Assembly: GCF_000968135.1 (NCBI RefSeq)
Contig: NZ_FO538765.1
Coordinates: forward strand, 3,734,501-3,798,500
DNA: 64,000 bases
Origin: Magnetospira sp. QH-2
GTDB taxonomy: Bacteria > Pseudomonadota > Alphaproteobacteria > Rhodospirillales > Magnetospiraceae
Reading direction: 5' to 3'
Position 1 is the stretch's first letter, and the number at the start of each line of letters is the position of its first letter. The notes below the pieces were generated by a model. It worked only from the letters and a program-made list of their open reading frames with translations, searched no databases and was not told the origin of the DNA. This document shows positions 58,775 through 64,000 of this stretch, piece after piece. The position numbers and the translations under genes were made by a program.

Positions 58775-60058
58775 CTATTCCTCCCATACCACGTGCCGCC
58801 GGGTCCAGGCACCATTCTGGTACTGCCAAAGATGCGGTGAGCGGAATTTATCTGCCAGATCCATGAATGAATCCCGAGTCATAACCGGCGACTGGAAATG
58901 CTCCGCGATGTCACCGAATTGCTGTTCTGGCAGACTCAGGTACTCGAAAATCTCTTCTGCAAAACGCTCGGGAAATTCGCCATCAAAGCGGCGCACCAAC
59001 GCCATCCCTTCCTCTCGGTCGATCTCGTCATTTCGAATTTCCTGCGAGGCGTCGTAAGTGGCCCGCCCGATACCGAACTTGATAAAGGTTGTGTAGTAGT
59101 GGAAATCATCAATCTTATCGTCGATGCTGTTGTACTTGCTGTAGGTCCCTGCGGTCCGCTCCGGCGAAGCCTCGAAACCGCCGTGCTCATGGGCATAATA
59201 GTAAGCCCCCTGGGGATGCCATCTCAAATAGTAACCCAGGTAGTGAACCTCAGTGCCGACACGGAGCAAATCTTCCGGGTTGGCGGGTAGATAGGCCTCC
59301 AGGTCATTGGGATGAACACCGAAATCTTCTTTCAACTCTTGCACGGACGTTCCACCGATATAGACCTGTGACTTGTCCTCCATGGAAAAGTAGCGCCATT
59401 CCCGCACGGCCTTTTCGTTGTCCTCGATGGGATTGCCGTACTCGGCCTCGTTGTCGCCATAAAAGACCAAGGGGATATTGTAGAGGACCGACATCTTGGG
59501 CGCCAAAGCCTTTTGGCCAATGATGAAAGGCTGGAAAGGATGGAACAGCCTTTCGACTGCGAGCCTTGTCAGCAAGCGATGTATGCGACCATTTGGTGTG
59601 ATCAGGTTGTTGTCAAAACCGGCATGGATCCAGCGTTGAAAGTTGCGCCACCCCCAGTCGGTATACACATGTGGCGCCCAGGTGATGGTCAGCGGGTGCA
59701 TGCCGTATTTGTACTTGAGAACATGCGCCTGGTAGAAACTATCTTTGCCACCCGACCCCGGGATCAGACAGTCATACCCACCATCATTTCTGCGGTACCG
59801 ATCACAAAGCTCCCGCAACTGCCGCTCTCGATCATCCCAATCGATTTCATTTTTTTGTTTGGTAGAACGGCAAGCGTCGCAAACCCCGTCATCGTCGAAA
59901 TTGATGGTCTGTTTCTTACTCTCTTTGACGTGCTCGTATTCAACAGCCGAATTCGGTCGTTGATTGGAGATCACACAGCTCTTGCAGAACGTCACTTCCG
60001 CGGGCAAGCCGTAAAGTGGCGAGCCTGGATCAATCTCATTGGGGGCGTTGTTCACCAT
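58775..60058 (-). CDS. N-acetyl sugar amidotransferase (WbpG/PseA/LegA-type ATP-PPase)
   Basis: A 427-residue protein has a zinc site Cys25, Cys28, Cys60, Cys63 (FCKSCVIS and VCDACRS) and the PP-loop GSGGKDSFY at 101-109. The family converts an N-acetyl group of a sugar into an acetamidino group using ammonia from a HisH/HisF-like pair, as encoded just downstream. The acceptor could be a nonulosonic acid or a diacetamido-uronic acid. Its first 12 codons and upstream region lie in a 434-bp segment repeated at 60875-61308. Confidence 0.92.
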   Translation of the reverse strand: MVNNAPNEIDPGSPLYGLPAEVTFCKSCVISNQRPNSAVEYEHVKESKKQTINFDDDGVCDACRSTKQKNEIDWDDRERQLRELCDRYRRNDGGYDCLIPGSGGKDSFYQAHVLKYKYGMHPLTITWAPHVYTDWGWRNFQRWIHAGFDNNLITPNGRIHRLLTRLAVERLFHPFQPFIIGQKALAPKMSVLYNIPLVFYGDNEAEYGNPIEDNEKAVREWRYFSMEDKSQVYIGGTSVQELKEDFGVHPNDLEAYLPANPEDLLRVGTEVHYLGYYLRWHPQGAYYYAHEHGGFEASPERTAGTYSKYNSIDDKIDDFHYYTTFIKFGIGRATYDASQEIRNDEIDREEGMALVRRFDGEFPERFAEEIFEYLSLPEQQFGDIAEHFQSPVMTRDSFMDLADKFRSPHLWQYQNGAWTRRHVVWEE

Positions 60059-60229
60059 TTTGCTATCTCTTTATTTGTCAGATGACGGGTTAAGGACCGC
60101 GTCAGACAGGACCGGTCGAAAAATCTCACGCTAGAGCTCTGTCGGATGGGACGCATCTTTCTGATTCAAACCACTAGCGCATGTCGGGTCCAATCGGCCC
60201 CATTGGACAGGCGCGACCCTATTGGAATC

Positions 60230-60277
60230 GATCACGTTTTTCATGTTTGATCGAATCCAATCAAACACGACGTGATC
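60230..60277. repeat. 48-bp imperfect inverted repeat upstream of the amidotransferase
   Basis: Arms GATCACGT and ACGTGATC lie at the ends, with inner TTTGAT/ATCAAA, and would form a hairpin or bind a dimeric regulator. It is repeated 853 bp away (61083-61130). A smaller palindrome GTCCAAT/ATTGGAC lies next to it at 60187-60207. Confidence 0.6.
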
Positions 60278-60278
60278 T

Positions 60279-60448
60279 AGAGCATTATCCAACCAACCTG
60301 GAACCCTGTGACCAAGGAATTTTCCGTCCCGGACAGGAGGGCTTTGAAGAGCGGGTGGGCTACGGTCGAGAAGCCCGAGCCCTCCGGGGTGTAACATGCC
60401 CGGCCCCTGGGGACCATCACAGAGGCGGGTTGGTCGGATACTGCTCTA
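60279..60448. repeat. MITE-like segment with imperfect terminal inverted repeats
   Basis: AGAGCATTATCCAACCAACC at the left end is matched, with several mismatches, by the complement of the right end (GGGTTGGTCGGATACTGCTCT). The 170-bp segment has no coding capacity. The right end abuts the transposase fragment in copy 1 and the 253-residue gene in copy 2 (61132-61301), the behaviour of an inserted element. Confidence 0.5.
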
Positions 60449-60455
60449 ATACGAG

Positions 60456-60874
60456 CATCAGGGAATGCAGGGAGCATGGTGTCGGCGCCGCGATAGTCGC
60501 TGACTTGTCCTTCGGTCAGCAGCAGGATCAGGGGCTTTCCATCGGCATCGCAGGCGGCATGCAGTTTCGAATTCAGGCCGCCCTTGGTGCGCCCGATACG
60601 GCGGGGAACAGCCCCTTTTTGAGCAGGCTCGCCGCCGTCCTGTGGGCCTTGAGATGGGTGGCGTCGATCATCACCGTATGGGTGGCCGTGCTTTCGGCGG
60701 CCAGGGTGGCGAAGATCCGGTCGAACACTCCGGCCTCGCTCCAACGGACGAAGCGGTTGTACAGGGTCTTGTGCGGTCCATAGGCGACGGGCGCGTCACG
60801 CCACATCAAGCCGTGGCGAAGAACATGGATGATGCCGCTGATCACCCGCCGGTCATCGACGCGCGGGACGCCTT
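60456..60874 (-). mobile_element. IS5-family transposase fragment (IS427-like), truncated at both ends
   Basis: Two overlapping frames encode parts of an IS5-type DDE transposase: VISGIIHVLRHGLMWRDAP to MIDATHLKAHR (first catalytic Asp) in one, and RRIGRTKGGLNSKLHAACD to DYRGADTMLPAFPDA in the other. The frames meet at an A/G run (AAAAAGGGG on the minus strand near 60612-60620), the usual site of programmed frameshifting in this group. N-terminal helix, second catalytic Asp and Glu region and both IS ends are missing, so it cannot be active. It lies exactly between the two 434-bp direct repeats. Confidence 0.85.
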
Positions 60875-60911
60875 AGCCTGGATCAATCTCATTGGGGGCG
60901 TTGTTCACCAT
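60873..60911 (-). pseudogene. Duplicated first 12 codons of the amidotransferase gene
   Basis: Copy 2 of the direct repeat carries ATG 60911 and the same 12 codons (MVNNAPNEIDPG) as the amidotransferase at 60058. The junction with the transposase fragment then creates a TAA (60875-60873). A 12-residue peptide could be made from the duplicated promoter but is unlikely to be functional. Confidence 0.75.
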
Positions 60912-61308
60912 TTTGCTATCTCTTTATTTGTCAGAAGACGGGTTAAGGACCGTGTCAGACAGGACCGGTCGAAAAATCTCACGCTAGAGCTCTGTCGGAT
61001 GGGAAGCATCTTTATGATTCAAACCACTAGCGCATGTCGGGTCCAATCGGCCCCATTGGACAGGCGCGACCCTATTGGAATCGATCACGTTTTTCATGTT
61101 TGATCGAATCCAATCAAACACGACGTGATCTAGAGCATTATCCAACCAACCTGGAACCCTGTGACCAAGGAATTTTCCGTCCCGGACAGGAGGGCTTTGA
61201 AGAGCGGGTGGGCTACGGTCGAGAAGCCCGAGCCCTCCGGGGTGTAACATGCCCGGCCCCTGGGGACCATCACAGAGGCGGGTTGGTCGGATACTGCTCT
61301 AATACGAG
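60875..61308. repeat. 434-bp direct repeat, copy 2
   Basis: It is nearly identical to 60022-60455. At its right end it supplies the last two codons and the stop of the orphan gene at 61299-62060; at its left end it abuts the transposase fragment. Both copies point the same way, so recombination between them would delete the IS fragment. Confidence 0.92.
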
Positions 61309-62060
61309 AAGAAAACCACCTTGCCTTTTACGGTATAGACTTTGTGGAACTCATCCGTCCGAAAGAATCTGTTTAGCAGGGGATTAAAAGGTTTCAACAT
61401 CCGCGACAAGCGTCCGGTAGGCGCCTTGGTTTCCATGAAGCCGAGAGGCTCTCGGGCAATGAATTCGATATGGCAAGACGTATCGCTGATATAGGCTGCA
61501 AGATACGAAATGGCATGCCGGTCACCGTTATGGAACAGCGTGAAACCTGAAATGGGCTGCAGGTATCGGTCGGGCTGGACTGATCTATTTGGAAAGTTAA
61601 GGTATCTGGTCGGCACATAAATTTGAAAGTTCCGGCCTTCATACGTGTAATTGACCATCATGAAGAGGCGCTTGCCAGTACGGCTTTGGCAGGCTTCGAG
61701 CACCGAGTCGAAGGATTCCACGTTGACCGGGACATTGGGGCAGGTAATTGCGATTTCAATGGCGTCGGTCTTTTCGTGGATAGCGTCGGGCACGCCAGTG
61801 CCAACCCCAAGATTGTAAGATCCGTGACGGACCAGATAGTTGCCATCCCAAGAACGGATCGCCGCGAAATCATACATATGGGATGAAAATATATGCTCTT
61901 CATCCACCGTTTCCGCCCGGCATTCATGAGTCAGATAAGCCGTGCCAGTCCCGCCGTCATCTTCCTCCCTGACCAGAACAGTCCGTATTTCCGTCCTCCA
62001 GGAATTTCTAATATTGGTCCCGACAGTCGCGAAACCACCTTCAAGATCAGGAGCTTCCAT
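61299..62060 (-). CDS. 253-residue protein of unknown family, 3' end set by a repeat
   Basis: I do not recognise a family. The soluble protein has no signal peptide or membrane helix and a mixed alpha/beta composition, with several aromatic-rich strands (YNLGVGTGVPDAIHE; FQIYVPTRYLNFPNR; LQPISGFTLFHNGDRHAI). Its last residues (Ser, Tyr) and stop lie inside repeat copy 2, so the original gene may have been longer. ATG 62060 is the first start. It lies between the repeats and the FkbM gene and may be transcribed with the latter (64-bp gap). Confidence 0.6.
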   Translation of the reverse strand: MEAPDLEGGFATVGTNIRNSWRTEIRTVLVREEDDGGTGTAYLTHECRAETVDEEHIFSSHMYDFAAIRSWDGNYLVRHGSYNLGVGTGVPDAIHEKTDAIEIAITCPNVPVNVESFDSVLEACQSRTGKRLFMMVNYTYEGRNFQIYVPTRYLNFPNRSVQPDRYLQPISGFTLFHNGDRHAISYLAAYISDTSCHIEFIAREPLGFMETKAPTGRLSRMLKPFNPLLNRFFRTDEFHKVYTVKGKVVFFSY

Positions 62061-62124
62061 TATCTACCTACGATCCTTGAGTCGGTTTGGGCCAACTTGA
62101 GAAAATGTCGGAAAAGAACAATGG

Positions 62125-63075
62125 TTAGCGCTTGTCGCGGTCATGGCCTTCCCGTGAAGTGGATTGTTCTACCGGTATGAACATGAGATCCAAGTTATCA
62201 CTGCTCTTCTTCGCGAAAAATCCCTTGGGGTCCAATAGGCACAAAGAAGAAGTTATATCGTTATACAAATACAATTTATACTGCTGTTTATCACATAATT
62301 CAATATATGGATCCGTGGAAACACCATTCATTTCATACATGTCTTGCCGGTATATTAAGTGTATGATAGGCCTGAATTTTTTGATTGTCTCCCTGCCACC
62401 TTCAATGACGGCGACTTCGTGGCCCATGCCTTGAATCCGAGCTTTTAAGAAATCAATTTTTCCAACCGCCTCTTCAGCCATGAACTGATCCAAGGTTGTA
62501 AACCGGGCGGTCTCCGAAGTTTCCCTGTTGTCGCTATTGTTCTCGACCAACTGGATTGAAAATGCCCCGCTATCCACATTTCCATCTGAAGTTTTGATCG
62601 TTTGCTCGGAGCAAAAATCCGATATTCCCAGATGATGAGCGCTGGCATTGTCAATTTTGTTTTTAAGGATATTGTACTCTAGCATCTTAAATGTGCTGTA
62701 GGCTGGCTCGAATGCATAGACCCTTGATCCGTTGATTTCAGAACATGCCAAACAATAAGTACCGACATTCGCCCCGATATCAAAGATTACCGGGGATGGT
62801 CCGGTCAACTGATCGACCATCTTTGCCATGTTCGTAAACTGTATCAGATTGTTCAGGATGGAGCTTACTTTGTAAGGATCGTTCCAAGCCTCTTTGAGCA
62901 CCCAGCCCTTCCATTTAAAGTATTTGTATCCTTTCGATTTTGATACAGAGAAATAATATTTTGTTAGGTACGTATATAGAGCCTTTCTAATTAATAAATA
63001 CAGGCCCCTGGCAGCCATATACATCGGCCTGGTAATAAAATTGTTTTTCAAGGAACTTCTTATAGATGTCGACAT
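62125..63075 (-). CDS. FkbM family methyltransferase with altered acidic motif
   Basis: A 316-residue protein has VIFDIGANVGTYCLA near 97-111 (motif I) and VYAFEPAYSTFKMLEYN, typical of FkbM. The usual KIDVEGxE motif reads LKARIQGMGHE, losing its Asp, so activity or specificity may differ. ATG 63075 is chosen because GGAG lies 6 nt upstream; an ATG two codons earlier has no spacing. The gene is AT-rich compared with the locus average, which suggests separate transfer. It follows a 190-bp region that contains a degenerate copy of the dispersed repeat. Confidence 0.82.
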   Translation of the reverse strand: MSTSIRSSLKNNFITRPMYMAARGLYLLIRKALYTYLTKYYFSVSKSKGYKYFKWKGWVLKEAWNDPYKVSSILNNLIQFTNMAKMVDQLTGPSPVIFDIGANVGTYCLACSEINGSRVYAFEPAYSTFKMLEYNILKNKIDNASAHHLGISDFCSEQTIKTSDGNVDSGAFSIQLVENNSDNRETSETARFTTLDQFMAEEAVGKIDFLKARIQGMGHEVAVIEGGRETIKKFRPIIHLIYRQDMYEMNGVSTDPYIELCDKQQYKLYLYNDITSSLCLLDPKGFFAKKSSDNLDLMFIPVEQSTSREGHDRDKR

Positions 63076-63142
63076 TACCATCTCCGATAGGTATTTCTGC
63101 CCGTCTCCGAGTTTCTGTATTTAGAGCCTCTTTTGTGGAGAA

Positions 63143-63250
63143 GGGCTCTAGTGGTTACTGATCGGCTGCGATCAATTCCAATAAATTCGCGCATATGTAA
63201 CGGGTCCAATTGGATCCGACAGGCGCGAGTATGCCAATAGGGTATTGCGG
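63143..63250. repeat. Degenerate copy of the dispersed palindromic repeat
   Basis: GCGCATATGTAACGGGTCCA at 63189-63208, then a TCCAATTGGA palindrome (63205-63214) and GACAGGCGCGA parallel the 60177-60216 segment. CTAGTGGTT and GATCAATTCCAATA nearby match the complementary strand of the same element. It lies upstream of the FkbM gene and downstream of the MaoC-like gene. Confidence 0.5.
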
Positions 63251-63265
63251 TCGTTCTCCAACGCC

Positions 63266-63727
63266 CTATTCCCCAATCCTGCATTGGCACCATCCCTCCA
63301 CATGCAGGTCTTCTCCTTTGCTCGCCTCCAACCGTACCTTCACCAATCGTACCATTGGCACGATCTTCGCCACCTTCACCTTGTAGGTTAGTTCGTCCCC
63401 AACCATCGTCGGTCTGCGAAATTTGAAATCCGTTGACTGGATGACAGCTTTGGACCCGGGCAGATACATGCCGATCAACCGAGAAAACCGGGAGACCACG
63501 GCCAAGCCTTGGATGATTGGCGCCTCATACCCGTATTCCCGCGCGAATAAAGGATCCCAGTGTATTGGCGCCAGATCATTGGCGAACCGGGCATAGTCGA
63601 TCATGGCCTGCTCAGTAAATACGAACCGCTGCGTGACCGCCATGCCCGCGGATATCTCCTCCATGGTGAGGGTGCGGGCGGGAGTGGACTCCTCGACTAG
63701 GAACATGTGATCATCTGATGGAGTCAT
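63266..63727 (-). CDS. MaoC-like (R)-hydratase/dehydratase-fold protein
   Basis: A 153-residue single hot-dog domain has the hydratase-2 motif NDLAPIHWDPLFAREYGY, with the catalytic pair Asp51/His56, and PIIQGLAVVSRFSRLIG. MaoC proteins hydrate enoyl-CoA or act on related thioesters. Why it sits in a glycan locus is unclear; it might supply a hydroxyacyl group for O-acylation. The ATG overlaps the stop of the upstream partial gene (ATGA 63724-63727), so the two are coupled. Confidence 0.88.
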   Translation of the reverse strand: MTPSDDHMFLVEESTPARTLTMEEISAGMAVTQRFVFTEQAMIDYARFANDLAPIHWDPLFAREYGYEAPIIQGLAVVSRFSRLIGMYLPGSKAVIQSTDFKFRRPTMVGDELTYKVKVAKIVPMVRLVKVRLEASKGEDLHVEGWCQCRIGE

Positions 63728-64000
63728 TGTTGGGTTCCCATGGACTCAAGTTCATCGATCACGATATCCCAAAGCGGGGTAACGGGGCTTTCCGGAACCT
63801 TCACATGATTACCAATATATTCGTCATATTTGTCTTGGTTGATCGCCAGTGAACCAGAGATATTCGCATCTTTTGAATTCTCCAAAAAAAACAGTTTCTT
63901 TCCTAATTCATCGCAAATGGGGTCCAAATATCGCCAGACGACCGGGTGACAATGGTGGTCTCGAGTGCTGTAAATGAGGACTGGTTTTCCGTAGATGATT
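63724..64000 (-). CDS. Unrecognised gene, N-terminus beyond the window
   Basis: The frame is open from the right edge to TGA 63724, giving 91 visible codons; a TTG at 63927 is internal, not the start. The visible part has KPVLIYSTRDHHCHPVVWR, LGKKLFFLENSKD and a C-terminal WDIVIDELES tail. No family is recognised. It is coupled to the MaoC-like gene. Confidence 0.7.
   Translation of the reverse strand, partial: IIYGKPVLIYSTRDHHCHPVVWRYLDPICDELGKKLFFLENSKDANISGSLAINQDKYDEYIGNHVKVPESPVTPLWDIVIDELESMGTQQ

Larger units (their letters stand above)
60022..60455. repeat. 434-bp direct repeat, copy 1 (carries amidotransferase start and upstream region)
   Basis: This segment matches 60875-61308 with a constant 853-bp offset, no gaps and about four mismatches. 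It covers codons 1-12 of the amidotransferase gene and about 400 bp upstream, so the gene's promoter must lie within it or in the IS fragment beyond. It contains a long imperfect palindrome (60230-60277) and a MITE-like block (60279-60448). Confidence 0.92.

Noticed and set aside
1-64000. tRNA, rRNA, CRISPR arrays or prophage genes
   Set aside because: I looked for conserved tRNA ends, regularly spaced repeats and integrase or phage genes and saw none.

Overview
The window is a 64 kb surface-polysaccharide locus from a GC-rich Gram-negative bacterium. GC-rich codon use, tightly overlapping genes and the mix of O-antigen, nonulosonate-type and AlgI-type acylation genes suggest an alphaproteobacterium, possibly a member of the Rhodospirillales. 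That placement is inference; no rRNA, tRNA or core marker gene is present. I see no CRISPR array, and the only transposase is a degraded IS5-type fragment. Both ends cut through genes: an asparagine synthase-like gene on the left and an unrecognised gene on the right.

Left part (1-20.4 kb). This part holds asparagine synthase-like amidotransferases, polyprenyl-phosphate-type GT2 enzymes and a DprE1-like FAD oxidase. A GalE epimerase, large GT-C-type membrane proteins and an O-antigen ligase/polymerase follow. The first MBOAT/SGNH acylation pair, a heparinase-like protein and several methyltransferases complete it. A 46-codon single-TM gene lies hidden between the ligase and a GT-C gene.

Middle part (20.4-40.8 kb). 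A palindromic mobile repeat and a small gene remnant sit at 20.4-20.7 kb. Next comes a cytidylyltransferase / O-methyltransferase / 2-hydroxyacid dehydrogenase set, then a second MBOAT/SGNH pair with two Gfo/Idh dehydrogenases and a GT-B-like protein. A nine-gene leftward operon follows: cupin, C-methyltransferase, NAD sugar epimerase, DegT aminotransferase, GT2, hexapeptide acetyltransferase, GT-C, then the third MBOAT and SGNH. It looks able to make, transfer and acylate a branched amino-deoxysugar.

Right part (40.9-64 kb). Three radical SAM genes (two of B12-binding type, one with a SPASM-like tail) lie with a HisC-like aminotransferase, an ABC exporter, an SDR and a TIM-barrel isomerase. 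An FkbM methyltransferase, a GT-B-like protein and a GT2 fused to a zinc-type alcohol dehydrogenase follow. Then comes a second cytidylyltransferase/2-hydroxyacid dehydrogenase pair, an acylneuraminate-type cytidylyltransferase, and a HisH/HisF/ATP-PPase amidotransferase cassette expected to make an acetamidino sugar. Upstream of that cassette, a 434-bp segment carrying its promoter and first 12 codons is duplicated around the IS5 fragment. Degenerate copies of a related repeat occur at 56.5 and 63.2 kb. The end holds an orphan gene, a second FkbM gene and a MaoC-like protein.

Taken together, the genes would make several rare sugars, assemble them on lipid carriers, amidate, methylate and O-acylate them, and export or ligate the product. 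The least explained parts are the radical SAM block, the GT2-dehydrogenase fusion, and the twice-occurring cytidylyltransferase/hydroxyacid dehydrogenase pair.
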